The translations under genes were made by a program, and so were the position numbers. A DNA stretch of 48,498 nt, taken from assembly GCA_037139415.1 (NCBI GenBank), contig JBAXGN010000035.1:1-48498 (forward strand), given 5' to 3'. The DNA is from Verrucomicrobiota bacterium (GTDB lineage: Bacteria > Verrucomicrobiota > Verrucomicrobiia > Limisphaerales > Fontisphaeraceae). Positions 34,750 to 44,482 of the stretch are shown here, one piece after another. A model generated the notes under the pieces. The model worked only from the letters and a program-made list of their open reading frames with translations, was not told the DNA's origin and searched no databases. Position 1 is the stretch's first letter, and each line of letters begins with the position of its first letter.

Positions 34750-34909
34750 CCGCAACCTGGCAAATCAAAAGCATCCGTATTCGCGGGCATTCATAGCAAC
34801 TCTGCTTAAATTAAGTAGGAGAAACAGCATCCGTCTCCATCGCACGAAATGAAAGCGGCACGCCACGCGTGCCATTTGCGCTAAAAAACAGGGGGCGTTG
34901 GGCGGCCGC

Positions 34910-35230
34910 TCAGGCCTGCCGGCGATCCTCCCGGCGATCACCCCGGAATCCGCCACCCGCTGGCTGCGGGGAGCGCTCCTCGCGCGGACGGGCGATATTC
35001 ACGGTCATTTCCTGGCCTTGGAATTCCTTGCTGTGGAGTTGTTCCACCGCCTTTTTGGCGTCTTCCGCCGAGGCAAATTCCACGAAGGCAAAGCCGCGGG
35101 ATTTGCCATTGAATTTATCCACCATCAGGTTGACCGAAGTCAACGGGCCCACCTTGGAAAAGAGTTCCCTCAGGTCGTTTTCACCCGTTTGGAAGGCAAG
35201 GTTCCCCACGAATAATCTGGACTCATTCAT
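34910..35230 (-). CDS. RRM RNA-binding protein
   Basis: 106 residues: a single RNA recognition motif with RNP2 (LFVGNL) and RNP1 (KSRGFAFVEF), then a Gly/Arg-rich tail (GGGFRGDRREDRRQA). Bacterial RRM proteins of this size are often cold-induced or act as RNA chaperones. The ATG at 35230 (MNESRLFVGN) is preferred over an upstream extension. The 238-bp space upstream may hold the promoter and 5' leader; no cold-box was recognised. Confidence 0.93.
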   Translation of the reverse strand: MNESRLFVGNLAFQTGENDLRELFSKVGPLTSVNLMVDKFNGKSRGFAFVEFASAEDAKKAVEQLHSKEFQGQEMTVNIARPREERSPQPAGGGFRGDRREDRRQA

Positions 35231-35468
35231 AATGCTGTTGCATCCGCCGCAAAGCAACGTGGGAAGAAATTACTGCAATTGCGCAGGAACTTATGTCGCG
35301 CCAACCGGCCTTACCGACATCTGTCGTGCTGACACCGACCACGGTTGTTCTTTGTGCTGATGCCCTTACTTTTTACCAAAACACTGGCCGTCGTCAATCA
35401 GAGAAAATGCCTGGTTTGAACGAAATTCCTGGTCGCCTTTTTACTCCCCGTCTGATAGCCTGAGAAAA

Positions 35469-36083
35469 ATGGATATGATCGAGAGAAAAATTGGGGCGGT
35501 CACGCTGATTTATCCGGTGGCTTCCCTGGTGGAACCGGTGCCGTTTCATACCTTATTTTCCGCTGCCCAGCCGTTGGAGGTAGAATTGGGCAGTGGGGAC
35601 GGCTCGTTCCTGGCCCAGTACGCCGGCCGGCAGCCTGCCCGAAATTTCATTGGGGTGGAGCGCCTGCTGGGCCGCTTGCGCAAGTTGGACCGCAAAGGAC
35701 TGCGCGCCGGGTTGACCAACCTGCGCGTCCTGCGAATTGAGGCCAGTTATTTTGTGGAGTACTTGCTGCCGAGTGAATCCGTGAGCGCCTTGCACATCTA
35801 CTTTCCCGACCCATGGCCAAAGCGTAAGCATCACAAAAACCGCTTGATCAACGAACGCTTCACCCGGTTGGCGCACCGGGTGCTGGCGCCGGGCGGGGTA
35901 ATTTATCTCCGCACGGATAACGTGGAGTATTTCGAGTGGATGCTGGCGGCCTTCGCCGGCAGCCCGCAATTTCAAGCGGTGGAGACCCCGGTGGAATTGC
36001 GCGGCCTCGTCACGGATTTTGAACGGGAGTTCAACGCGCAAGGCATTCCCACGCGCCATGCGGCGTATCAAAAGCAGGGATAA
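35469..36083 (+). CDS. trmB: tRNA (guanine-N7-)-methyltransferase
   Basis: 204 residues. SAM-binding motif LEVELGSGDGSFLAQYA (about 36-52), NFIGVERLLGRLRKL, and the TrmB signature IYFPDPWPKRKHHKNRLI followed by LAPGGVIYLRTDN. TrmB methylates G46 in the tRNA variable loop. The length matches the family. Its end is 3 bp from the convergent isomerase gene. Confidence 0.93.
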   Translation: MDMIERKIGAVTLIYPVASLVEPVPFHTLFSAAQPLEVELGSGDGSFLAQYAGRQPARNFIGVERLLGRLRKLDRKGLRAGLTNLRVLRIEASYFVEYLLPSESVSALHIYFPDPWPKRKHHKNRLINERFTRLAHRVLAPGGVIYLRTDNVEYFEWMLAAFAGSPQFQAVETPVELRGLVTDFEREFNAQGIPTRHAAYQKQG

Positions 36084-36086
36084 AAA

Positions 36087-37040
36087 TCACGACAACCCGG
36101 CGGCAGCCACGGCGGCTTTCATTTTGGACAGCCCGGTTTTGGCGGCTTCCAGCGCCGGGAGTTTGTAATATTCCTGATTGAACAATTCGAGGGACAACAT
36201 CACGTCGCAATGGTTGTCCGCCAGATTGGTGAGCAACTGTTTGAGTGGGGCTACGCCATCGCCTGGCCAGATGCGGTCGGAATCTTTGATGGTTTCTCGC
36301 GGCGGGTTGGCCGGGTAATCATTCAGGTGGAAGATCGGCGTCGCGTTGCGGCCCAGCAGCCGGAGGACGGCGGGATCTGAGCCGCCCTTGTACAGATGGT
36401 ACACATCCGCCAGGATGCAGGCATCGGGATGTGCGGTTTTGGCCGCCACATAAATAGCCTCGGGCAACCGGTTCAAGTTGGCAGAGGAGCCCCAAATCTC
36501 GAGCATGGGTCGGATCCCAAACTCGTGGCCCAGTTCGAGGATCGCCCGGTAGCGTTCGGCGGCCTGGTTCAGGTCCAAGACATAACCGGCTTTGGTGGCG
36601 CCCGCCGGCGGTGCGGCGATGTTCTTCCCGCCCAATTGCGACACCCAATCCATCTCGCGCTTCAAGGTTTCGACTCCCTTGGCACGCGCGTCGTCCTCAT
36701 TGACGATCCAAGCGGCAAAGCCGATCGCGCTGATGATCTGCACGCCGGAATCCTGGCCCACCTGGCGCAACTCCTTCAGGGACCCACCCGTCTCCAAAAA
36801 CTTGCTGATGTCGTTCGTCCACGGTTCAAATCCGGTGAAGCCAGCCTTGGCAGCGGTCAGTACTTGTTCACGCAAGGCCAGTTTTTGGCCGCGAATGGTG
36901 CCAGCATTGAGGGAGAACCCAAACCGAAATGCTTTGTCGGACCGCTCGGCAGCCGGGATCGCCAATGGAGCGGTGGTGGCAGCGACACCGGCGGCAGCGC
37001 TGGTCCCCAGAAATTGTCGGCGTGAAACCAAGTTGCTCAT
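36087..37040 (-). CDS. TAT-exported TIM-barrel sugar isomerase-like protein
   Basis: 317 residues from the ATG at 37040. A twin-arginine signal (SRRQFLGTSAAAGVAATTAP) precedes an AP-endonuclease-2/xylose-isomerase-like barrel: FGFSLNAGTIRGQ, AAKAGFTGFEPW, RPMLEIWGSSANLN (metal Glu), CILADVYHLYKGGSDP (Asp/His), TPIFHLNDYPAN (His/Asp) and DVMLSLELFNQEYYK (Glu). It resembles hydroxypyruvate isomerase and IolE-type epimerases. The start is 7 bp after the rseP stop; this coupling with rseP looks incidental. Confidence 0.85.
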   Translation of the reverse strand: MSNLVSRRQFLGTSAAAGVAATTAPLAIPAAERSDKAFRFGFSLNAGTIRGQKLALREQVLTAAKAGFTGFEPWTNDISKFLETGGSLKELRQVGQDSGVQIISAIGFAAWIVNEDDARAKGVETLKREMDWVSQLGGKNIAAPPAGATKAGYVLDLNQAAERYRAILELGHEFGIRPMLEIWGSSANLNRLPEAIYVAAKTAHPDACILADVYHLYKGGSDPAVLRLLGRNATPIFHLNDYPANPPRETIKDSDRIWPGDGVAPLKQLLTNLADNHCDVMLSLELFNQEYYKLPALEAAKTGLSKMKAAVAAAGLS

Positions 37041-37047
37041 GCAACGC

Positions 37048-38457
37048 TTACCTGCCCGATTGGGAGGCTTTCGGGGCAAACTGTAGCGGGCCGCGCGCTT
37101 TCTCGTGTTTGCCAGCCATGCCGGTGATATCGTAGAAGGTCAAATAAAGCATGTAGCTGATGATGACCAGCGCGCAGCCGGTTTGGACATGCTGAAGAAT
37201 GCGCACGCTAACCGTCTTGCGACGAATGCCCTCGATAATGGCCAGCACAATGTGGCCGCCATCGAGCACCGGGATGGGCAGCAGGTTCAACAAGGCGAGG
37301 TTGACATTGAAAATCACGCTGAACCAGATGGCCAACTGCCACCCATAATCACTTTGGAACAGCATGTAGTAAATGCGCATGATGCCCACCGGGCCGCTCA
37401 GGTGCTGCGGTTTGACATCGGACTTGGCGGAGAACAATGCCGTAAACGTGTTCACCATGGAATTAAAACTGTCGCGAATCTGCTCCAGTGGCCCCGGGTT
37501 ATCCAGATAAAGCTGCACGTCCCAGCCCAAACCCAAACGCGGTTTGGTTTCACCGGGAGGCGAAATGGGCAATTCGGGTTTGACCGTTTTGGTCAGCATC
37601 TGAACCCCGCGTTTGAGTTCAATGGTGATTGGGGCGAAGCCGGACCGCTCGGCCGCATCCAGCACCGCCGAGGGGCTGAAAACCGGCAGGCCATTGATTT
37701 TTTGAACGATATCATTCGTCTGGATGCCCGCGAGCATGGCCGGACTGTTGGAGGCGACATAAGCCACGATACAGGTTTGGGCGGGTTCGATCTGGATTTC
37801 CCGCAGGCCCTTGCGTTCCCAGAACTTGGTCGCCTCCTTCTTTGGGGTGGCCTCGAAGGTTTTGGTCTGGCCGTCGCGCAACACGGTCAACGTGATTTTT
37901 TCCTCTTCACTGCTGATAATACGCCATTTGATGCTGTCACCGATGCCCGACCAGCGGGTCACAGGATGGTTGTCAATGGCCAGGATCTTGTCGCCCGCTT
38001 TTAGCCCCGCCTTTTCCGCCGGGGACTCTTTGGCCACGTACCCGATGGTGGTGGTGCGATCCGACTCGCTCACCGGGCGACCAACGCCCCAGACGATGAC
38101 CGCAAACGCGAGGGCCAACAGGAAGCTGAACAGGGGACCCGCAAAGGCCACAATGATCTTGTCCAAGGCCGAGATCGGCGGCAGGTTTTCACTGGATTCA
38201 TTTTTGCCTTCAATCGCCTCCATGGGCGCCATCTGCGGCAGGGAGACAAATCCACCGGCCGGGATCCAGCCGAGGCAATATTTTACGCCGCGAAACTCCT
38301 TTTCCCAGATGGGCTTGCCAAACCAGACGCCAAACCGATCCACCGCCAGCCCGCGCCAGCGCGCGGCAAGAAAATGGCCCAACTCATGCACAATGATGAG
38401 CAGGTTGAACAACACCAGCACTTCGACAATAATCAATAGGAACTTTAAAATTTCCAT
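37048..38457 (-). CDS. rseP: RIP metalloprotease RseP (site-2 protease)
   Basis: 469 residues of inner-membrane zinc protease. HELGH (24-28) in the first helix binds zinc with the Glu as catalyst; NLLPIPVLDGGH supplies the third ligand near residue 400. Two PDZ domains lie between (YVAKESPAEKAGLKAGDKIL and YVASNSPAMLAGIQTNDIVQ). RseP cleaves anti-sigma factors and remnant signal peptides. Length is near the E. coli protein (450). Confidence 0.95.
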   Translation of the reverse strand: MEILKFLLIIVEVLVLFNLLIIVHELGHFLAARWRGLAVDRFGVWFGKPIWEKEFRGVKYCLGWIPAGGFVSLPQMAPMEAIEGKNESSENLPPISALDKIIVAFAGPLFSFLLALAFAVIVWGVGRPVSESDRTTTIGYVAKESPAEKAGLKAGDKILAIDNHPVTRWSGIGDSIKWRIISSEEEKITLTVLRDGQTKTFEATPKKEATKFWERKGLREIQIEPAQTCIVAYVASNSPAMLAGIQTNDIVQKINGLPVFSPSAVLDAAERSGFAPITIELKRGVQMLTKTVKPELPISPPGETKPRLGLGWDVQLYLDNPGPLEQIRDSFNSMVNTFTALFSAKSDVKPQHLSGPVGIMRIYYMLFQSDYGWQLAIWFSVIFNVNLALLNLLPIPVLDGGHIVLAIIEGIRRKTVSVRILQHVQTGCALVIISYMLYLTFYDITGMAGKHEKARGPLQFAPKASQSGR

Positions 38458-38546
38458 TTCACTGCTTCGGTTTAAAAATTCTAATCTGCGCAGCTAAATG
38501 TACACGGCCCAAAGTTGCTGGCAACTAATAATGGCGGAAAAATCAC

Positions 38547-38574
38547 AAAAAAAGCGAGGCCGGATTGGCCTCGC
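38547..38574 (-). terminator. Rho-independent terminator of the rplS operon
   Basis: Stem GCGAGGCC / GGCCTCGC (38554-38561, 38567-38574) with a 5-nt loop. On the minus strand it is followed by seven T (38547-38553), 22 bp past the rplS stop. Confidence 0.93.
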
Positions 38575-38596
38575 TCGGTGATTTTAACCCCGTTTA

Positions 38597-38968
38597 TTAC
38601 TTGGCCGCAGGTATTGCCGCTACTTTTTCCTTCACCAGCGTGGCACCTTTGCCGATACGGTTGCGCAGGTAGGTGAGCTTGGCACGCCGCACGTCGCCAT
38701 GGCGTTCCACTTCGATTTTCTCGATGCGCGGTGAGTTGATCGGGAAAACGCGCTCCACCCCTTCGCCGTAGCTGATGCGGCGGACGGTAAAATTTTCGTT
38801 GAGTCCGTGTCCGCGGCGGCCAATCACAACCCCTGCAAACACTTGGATGCGCTCTTTGTCGCCTTCCACCACTTTGGTGTGGACGCGGACGGAGTCGCCA
38901 ACGTTGAACTTGGTGACGTCTTTCTTAATCTGTGCCGATTCAATTTTATCAAGTATTACCTGGTTCAT
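38597..38968 (-). CDS. rplS: 50S ribosomal protein L19
   Basis: 123 residues. Typical L19 pattern: [68 protein letters not shown]. It starts 3 bp after the trmD stop, so it is translationally linked to trmD. Confidence 0.96.
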   Translation of the reverse strand: MNQVILDKIESAQIKKDVTKFNVGDSVRVHTKVVEGDKERIQVFAGVVIGRRGHGLNENFTVRRISYGEGVERVFPINSPRIEKIEVERHGDVRRAKLTYLRNRIGKGATLVKEKVAAIPAAK

Positions 38969-38971
38969 AAA

Positions 38972-39718
38972 TCATGTTTCTTCGTTTGGCGCTTCCGCGC
39001 GCGTTTTCTGCTTCTTTTTCCCCGGTGCCTCGCGGTATTGCCCAGCTACCGTCGCCCATAAATCCGGCCGCCGCTCACGCGTGCGGATGACCGCCTGTTC
39101 CTGCCGCCAGGCCGCGATTTCCGCATGATGCCCGGAGAGCAACACTTCCGGGACCTTTAGTCCCCTGAATTCCGCCGGACGTGTATAGTGCGGATATTCC
39201 AGCAGGGCGTGACTGAACGACTCATCCTGCGAACTCTCATCATCACCCAACACCCCCGGCAACAACCGGGTCACCGCGTCAATGATCACCATGGCCGGCA
39301 GCGCCCCGTTGGTTAACACATAATCGCCGATGGATAATTCGTCATCCACCAGCGTCTCGCGCACCCGTTCATCCACGCCTTCGTAACTGCCGCACAGGAT
39401 CAGGAGATGCTTCTCCAGCGCGAGTTCCCGGGCAATCGCCTGGTTGAACACGCGCCCCGCCGGCGAAGTGAGAATCATTCGCGTCTCCGCATTCGCCAGC
39501 GTTTCCACTGCTTCAAAGATCGGTTCGGGCTTTAACAGCATCCCCGGCCCACCGCCAAACGGACGATCATCCACCGTCTTATGGCGGTCATGGGTAAAGT
39601 CCCGCAGATTGACCATTCGTAAATCCAGTATCCCTGCCTTGCGCGCCCGTTGGACAATGCTTTCGTCCAGCGGCCCCGTAAACATGCCGGGGAACAGGGT
39701 GAGCACGTCAATCTTCAT
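38972..39718 (-). CDS. trmD: tRNA (guanine-N1-)-methyltransferase
   Basis: 248 residues from the ATG at 39718. [20 protein letters not shown] opening, [20 protein letters not shown], the trefoil-knot SAM site [14 protein letters not shown] and [15 protein letters not shown], and the Asp-containing [20 protein letters not shown]. TrmD methylates G37 next to the anticodon and prevents +1 frameshifting. The extra ~95 codons open upstream overlap khpA and are rejected. Confidence 0.96.
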   Translation of the reverse strand: MKIDVLTLFPGMFTGPLDESIVQRARKAGILDLRMVNLRDFTHDRHKTVDDRPFGGGPGMLLKPEPIFEAVETLANAETRMILTSPAGRVFNQAIARELALEKHLLILCGSYEGVDERVRETLVDDELSIGDYVLTNGALPAMVIIDAVTRLLPGVLGDDESSQDESFSHALLEYPHYTRPAEFRGLKVPEVLLSGHHAEIAAWRQEQAVIRTRERRPDLWATVAGQYREAPGKKKQKTRAEAPNEET

Positions 39719-39749
39719 GCTCGGTATGGGCGGCGTTTCCGCCACCCAG

Positions 39750-40001
39750 TCATCCTTGCGCCGCCGGCTGGTCCTCGACGATGTCCAGCGAGCAACGGAT
39801 GCCTTTTTTGGCACTGCCCGCCAGGAGGAGCGACCGGATGGCGTGAATCATTGCGCCTTCCTTGCCGATGACCTTGCCGATGTCCCGGTAATTCACCCGC
39901 AGCTCATAGACGGTCAGACCGCCTCTGTCCACCGGGGTGACTTTCACCTCGTCCGGGTGGTCCACCAGCCCTTTGACGACGTATTCAAGAAAGGCTTGCA
40001 T
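39750..40001 (-). CDS. khpA: KH-domain RNA-binding protein KhpA
   Basis: 83 residues from the ATG at 40001 ([20 protein letters not shown]). One KH domain with the GxxG loop in [19 protein letters not shown]. KhpA lies between rpsP and rimM/trmD in many bacteria; here it is followed directly by trmD with a 31-bp gap. Confidence 0.92.
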   Translation of the reverse strand: MQAFLEYVVKGLVDHPDEVKVTPVDRGGLTVYELRVNYRDIGKVIGKEGAMIHAIRSLLLAGSAKKGIRCSLDIVEDQPAAQG

Positions 40002-40021
40002 AAACCGTAGCGCGTCAGGAA

Positions 40022-40273
40022 TTAAGCGGCGACCGCTTTGTTGATGCGCCGCATAAAGCTGGCGACGGTGTCGCTCGGCTGGGCGCCCTTGGAAATCCAA
40101 TGCTTGGCGCGTTCCATGTCGAGTTTCACATTGTCGTCCTTTTTGCGCGGCCAATAGGTTCCCAATTCTTCAATGAATTTACCATCGCGCGGGCTGCGGC
40201 CATCCGCCACCACAATGCGATAGATGGGGCTGTTTTTGGCCCCGACGCGCTTCAAACGAATTCGTACTGGCAT
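40022..40273 (-). CDS. rpsP: 30S ribosomal protein S16
   Basis: 83 residues with the S16 pattern [57 protein letters not shown]. First gene of the rpsP-khpA-trmD-rplS operon; 20 bp separates it from khpA. Confidence 0.96.
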   Translation of the reverse strand: MPVRIRLKRVGAKNSPIYRIVVADGRSPRDGKFIEELGTYWPRKKDDNVKLDMERAKHWISKGAQPSDTVASFMRRINKAVAA

Positions 40274-40352
40274 AATCTATGTATTCTCATGCGGCGTTCG
40301 TCCAGACTACCCGGCGAACACCATTTTCACTAACTCTTCAAAAAGAGGGCAA

Positions 40353-40381
40353 AGCCTAGTTAGCGTCCGCTCCCTTGGCAA
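40353..40381 (-). promoter_or_regulatory. Possible promoter of the rpsP operon
   Basis: On the minus strand TTGCCA (40381-40376) and TAGGCT (40358-40353) are spaced by 17 bp, about 75 bp upstream of the rpsP start. The -35 is good, the -10 weak. Confidence 0.35.
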
Positions 40382-40438
40382 GCCCTGTTTTCAATTTTTT
40401 TTAGGGTGCCCCCAAAAGCCGTGCCCACCGGTTCAAAA

Positions 40439-41590
40439 TTAAAGCAGTTCCACCACCTTGCGCAGTTCCTCATCGGTGTTGTAATAATGCGGAGATAAGC
40501 GGAGGTAGCGTTTGCCGGAACGGTCGGCGCGCAGGGAGGTGACGACATTCTCCTCCAGCAGGCGCGCCTGGACCGCTGGGATATCGGTGTCCGGCCGGGC
40601 CAGTGTGAAGATGCCGCCCTGGTTATTTTCCGGCGCGTCCGCGTTTAACACCGTCCAGCCCTTGTCCTGCAACGCGGGGATCAGCCAGGCCCGTTTGCGC
40701 AGCAGTTCCCGCGCGATGTTGTCCAGCCCAACCTCCAAGATCAGGGCCAGGGCCGCGCTCAAGCCCGCCAAGCCGACCAGGTTGTTGGTGCCGGCCTCGT
40801 AGCGCCGCGCGTCCGGGCGATACGTCAACCGCTCTTGCGTAACAAAATCGGGGCACCGCACATTGTGCCAACCCAGCAGCGTCGGGCGCAACCGATCCTG
40901 CACCGCTTTGCGCACGTACAGGATGCCCGCTCCGCTGGGGCCCAGCAGCCACTTATGCGCGTCCGCCGCGAGGAAATCCACATGCTCGACGGTGGTGGGA
41001 AACGCCCCGAGCGTTTGGATGCCGTCCACGCAAAATAGGACGTTGCGTGCCCGCAGCCCTTTGCCAATCGCCTCCAAATCCAGGCGCCAGCCGCTCAGGA
41101 AATGGCAGGAGGCCAGCGCCACCAACCGGGTTTGTTCATCCACCTGGCCGAGGACATCGAGCGGACGGATTCGGCCCAGGCCCCGCGTATTAAGGAACCG
41201 CACCTGCACGCCTTTCTCGGCGAGCGCCATCCATGGGTACACGTTGGACGGATAATCGTCGAAGTACACCACGATATTGTCGCCCTTGCGGAAGGAAAGG
41301 CCGTTGGCCACCAGGCTTAGCCCCACCGAGGTGGGGCCCACGAGGGCGATTTCTGCGGCGTCCGCGTGCAATAATTGGGCGGCCCGGTCGCGAATGGTGG
41401 TAATGAAATCGTCGAGCAGCCCGGTTTCCTGGTCGTTCGACATGCCATTGAGGGAGACATGGGCCATGGCTTCCGCCACGCGGCGTGGCAGCGGGCAGAC
41501 CCCGGCGTGGCCAAGGAAAATCCGTTCCCGGGTCACCGGGAAGGCATCGTGCCGCAAGGTCTCATTGGCCAGGAGTTCGGCAATATTCAT
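40439..41590 (-). CDS. Class V aminotransferase / cysteine desulfurase-like
   Basis: 383 residues from the ATG at 41590 (MNIAELLANETLRHDAFPVT). PLP-enzyme fold: IFLGHAGVCPLPRRVAEAMA, LVGPTSVGLSLVANGL, VVYFDDYPSNVYPW, VLFCVDGIQTLGAFP and the Schiff-base Lys in AADAHKWLLGPSGAGILYVR. The catalytic Cys loop of NifS/IscS is not evident, so it is more likely an aminotransferase or kynureninase-type enzyme than an Fe-S cysteine desulfurase. Substrate unknown. Confidence 0.85.
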   Translation of the reverse strand: MNIAELLANETLRHDAFPVTRERIFLGHAGVCPLPRRVAEAMAHVSLNGMSNDQETGLLDDFITTIRDRAAQLLHADAAEIALVGPTSVGLSLVANGLSFRKGDNIVVYFDDYPSNVYPWMALAEKGVQVRFLNTRGLGRIRPLDVLGQVDEQTRLVALASCHFLSGWRLDLEAIGKGLRARNVLFCVDGIQTLGAFPTTVEHVDFLAADAHKWLLGPSGAGILYVRKAVQDRLRPTLLGWHNVRCPDFVTQERLTYRPDARRYEAGTNNLVGLAGLSAALALILEVGLDNIARELLRKRAWLIPALQDKGWTVLNADAPENNQGGIFTLARPDTDIPAVQARLLEENVVTSLRADRSGKRYLRLSPHYYNTDEELRKVVELL

Positions 41591-42957
41591 AGGGGGTTTA
41601 TGATGGCGGAAACCATGGGGAATTGACAATGCATAATTCTAACAGATTGACGCTGGCAGGGCTGCATCCAGCGCGTTGGTGCGTTACGAATACTACGAGT
41701 TGGGCAGGGTCTGTGGTTCCGTACCCCCTCACCTGTTTCCTCTCCCTCGGGGAGAGGATTTCATTATCCGGCTGAGGGAATCGGCTTAAATGGATTCACT
41801 TTCTTTCGGGTAATTCCGCGGCCATGGGAACCCCCGAGCCGCCGCTTCCAGCTTGAACCAAACCGAGCTTGATGCAGCCCTGTGGCGCTGGTTGGTCACG
41901 TCAAACGGGACGGCAATCGGCTACGGGAACTGCGAAAACCACTCCAAAAGTAGTCCAAAACTACACCGGTGGGAGCGGTGTAGTTTGAGAATTGTGATAA
42001 AATTGTGATAAAATTGTACACGAAAACGACCAGGAAACTTTTGCAGAAATATTTTCGGGCAGAAAAATATATCCGAAGAATTTAGGAGCTTGGAGCAAGG
42101 AGTTTGAATACACAGAAAACTGGACCAAAAGTGGACCGTTTCTGTACCAAAAATGAAATTTTCAGGAAGTGGCTTCGACGGACGTCATTTTTATAAGTTG
42201 ATGTAAAACAGACAGTTGTGAGGATTGGGAGTCAACCGACGCTGGTCCATTTTGCAGGGGGGTGGTGCAGTTTGGTTGCGGGAAGGTGGCCAGAAGCTGG
42301 CGCAACGAGTTCTGGCAAAAGGCGAAGCTGTTGGAAAACAGCATCCGATCCAGGTTCATGAACCGTTGGGCGGTCCGGAAGTATTGCGTGATGAGGGATG
42401 GTTTGGGGCGCGGGCCAATCCGTTTCGGGGCGATGCGGATGATGGCGCGGATGATGACCGGCTTGATGATTTTGGGGCGGATGATGCGGGAGATGAATTT
42501 GTGGGGCCACATAGGAATTTCAGATTTCAAATTTCAGAGACAGGCATGGATGCCCGCGAAATACGCGAATAGACGCGAAAGGGGAGTGAGGAATATGGCA
42601 TAAATATGGCAGGTAAAAAATGGAACTAAAGAAGATAGGAGTTTGGAGTCAGGAGCTGGAATTTCCAGCACCAGAATTTGAGTTTTCATCGCAATATGTC
42701 GTTATCGTTTTTCAGTCATGCGGGTCGCGACACACGGTGTCTGGCGGACTGCAAACGCGCGGTCCGCTATGACCCACACCCGAGAGCGTACCACAGAACT
42801 GAGAAAGGTGGTTGCCTCCGGGAGGAGAATAATTTAATCTGGCTATGCAGTTGACGCCAGCAACCACCATCGGTTGTGCTGATGAAGGCGATAACCACAC
42901 AGGATCTTGGGGTGAAAAGCAGCAACTGGCGTGATCTGAATAGCCAGCAAATTTAAA
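41591..42957. other. Repeat-rich non-coding region
   Basis: No convincing gene. Overlapping frames on both strands at 42162-42603 (up to 122 codons) cover low-complexity 'gatgatg'-type sequence and are not called. A perfect 11-bp inverted repeat AAACTACACCG / CGGTGTAGTTT with a 7-nt loop lies at 41958-41986, without a T-run. It is followed by a short direct repeat (attgtgataaa twice, about 41991-42015). A CCTCTCCCTCGGGGAGAGG hairpin lies near 41740. Confidence 0.45.
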
Positions 42958-43118
42958 TGTGGAATGCGGAGTGCGGAATGACCGAACCCAAACATGGCAG
43001 AACTGATAACTGGTAACTGATGACTGATAACTACCTCTCAGCTTCTATCTCCTTCGCATCATTTTTCTGCCGACATGTTTTTCTGCAAAAGGAGTTGGTT
43101 CCCATTTTTTGCCATGCC
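42958..43118 (+). repeat. Left imperfect direct repeat flanking the ATPase gene
   Basis: Shares with 44787-44960, in order: GGAATGCGGAGTGCGGAATG, AACATGGCA, ACTGATAACT, CATCATTTTTCTGC (CATATCATTTTTCTGC on the right) and a TTCCCATTTTT/TTCCCAATTTTT block followed by GCCATG. Homologous but clearly diverged. Confidence 0.65.
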
Positions 43119-43192
43119 TGTTTCGCCACCATGATTGCGATGTCGCCATTATTTCCTTGCATGAAGAGAATGAAATAGTATATTGTTTCCGC

Positions 43193-44473
43193 ATGGATAA
43201 GGAAACACTGAAATACGTTTTGGCTCAGTCAACCACCCGGCCATGGCCGGTGGCCACCCCGCGGACGCTGGCATTACCTCTTGATTCACGCAAGGTCGTC
43301 GCGCTGATTGGCATCCGCCGCAGCGGTAAGACGTATCTCCTATATGAGACGATGCGGCGGCTGGAAGCCCAGGGCGTGGATCGGCGACAGTTGCTCTACC
43401 TCAATTTTGAGGACGACCGGCTCCTCCCCATCCAGGTCGGCGAACTCGACCTGATTCTACGGGCGCACGAAGAGTTATATCCCGCGGTGATGGGCCGCAA
43501 AAAGTTTCTCTTCTTCGACGAGGTGCAGAGTGTCCCTGCCTGGGAAACCTATGTGCGGCGTCTGCATGACACGGAGGATGTCTGCCTCTTTGTCACCGGT
43601 TCCTCCTCGCACCTGCTATCGCGTGAACTGGCCACGGGACTGCGTGGCCGGAGCGTATCCTACGAGGTGTTTCCCCTTTCGTTCGTTGAATTCCTGAAAT
43701 TTCGCGGCCTGACACACGAGCCGTATTCGCGGTCCTCCGAAAGTCGCATGGCTTCGGCGTTGGAAGAGTACCTTAAGACCGGTGGTCTGCCGGAAGTGGT
43801 CCTCGCCGACGAGGCGTTGCGACCACGCATCCTCAAGGAGTACGTGGACCTGGTGTTTTACCGGGATTTGGTGGAGCGCTATAAGGTGGCCAATCCGTTG
43901 GTGATGCGCCGTTTGCTTCGGCATTGCCTGGGCCATCCGGCTTCGCTCTTCAACGTCCACAAACTCTACCTGGACTTCCGCTCGCAAGGACTGGCGCTTT
44001 CAAAGGACACGCTCTACAACTATGCTGGCTACCTGGAGGAGTCGTTTGTCGTCTTTACACTGCCGGTGGCGGAACGTTCGTTGCGCAAACAGGCGGTGAA
44101 TCCGAAGAAGCTCCACGCCATTGATTGGGCGCTGGCGTATCCATTTGTCGCCGAACCCAGTATTGACGTTGGGAAAAAACTGGAGACCGCCGTATTCCTT
44201 CATTGGCGCCGACGGCGCGAGGACTTGGGCTATCTGGCCGGGGAGCGTGAAGTGGATCTGGTGGTGAACCGCGAGCAGCCCGAGCAACTGATCAACGTGG
44301 CCTACTCCACCTCGCAATCGCAAACTTGGGAACGCGAGATTGCCGCATTGGAAGCGGCGGGAACGAGATTTCCACGGGCGGAACGAGTGCTGGTGGCGCA
44401 TGAGCGTACCACCCGTAAACCACCGGACGGCATCCAGATGAGCGACGCTTGGCGTTATCTGCTCTCGACCTAA
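43193..44473 (+). CDS. AAA ATPase with DUF4143 domain
   Basis: 426 residues from the ATG at 43193 (MDKETLKYVLAQ); 28 upstream codons are open but not conserved-looking, and no strong ribosome-binding site is visible. Walker A is GIRRSGKTYLL, Walker B KKFLFFDEVQSVPAWE, sensor region CLFVTGSSSHLLSRELATGL, then RGRSVSYEVFPLSFVEFL. The C-terminal DUF4143 part has KTGGLPEVVLAD, YNYAGYLEESFVVFTLP and a nuclease-like GEREVDLVV near residue 355. The function of this abundant, patchily distributed family is unknown. Direct repeats on both sides suggest a mobile or swapped-in cassette. Confidence 0.88.
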   Translation: MDKETLKYVLAQSTTRPWPVATPRTLALPLDSRKVVALIGIRRSGKTYLLYETMRRLEAQGVDRRQLLYLNFEDDRLLPIQVGELDLILRAHEELYPAVMGRKKFLFFDEVQSVPAWETYVRRLHDTEDVCLFVTGSSSHLLSRELATGLRGRSVSYEVFPLSFVEFLKFRGLTHEPYSRSSESRMASALEEYLKTGGLPEVVLADEALRPRILKEYVDLVFYRDLVERYKVANPLVMRRLLRHCLGHPASLFNVHKLYLDFRSQGLALSKDTLYNYAGYLEESFVVFTLPVAERSLRKQAVNPKKLHAIDWALAYPFVAEPSIDVGKKLETAVFLHWRRRREDLGYLAGEREVDLVVNREQPEQLINVAYSTSQSQTWEREIAALEAAGTRFPRAERVLVAHERTTRKPPDGIQMSDAWRYLLST

Positions 44474-44482
44474 AAATTGACG

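Noticed and set aside
42162-42603. Overlapping frames on both strands
   Set aside because: Low-complexity gatgatg-type sequence, no ribosome-binding site, no recognised domain.
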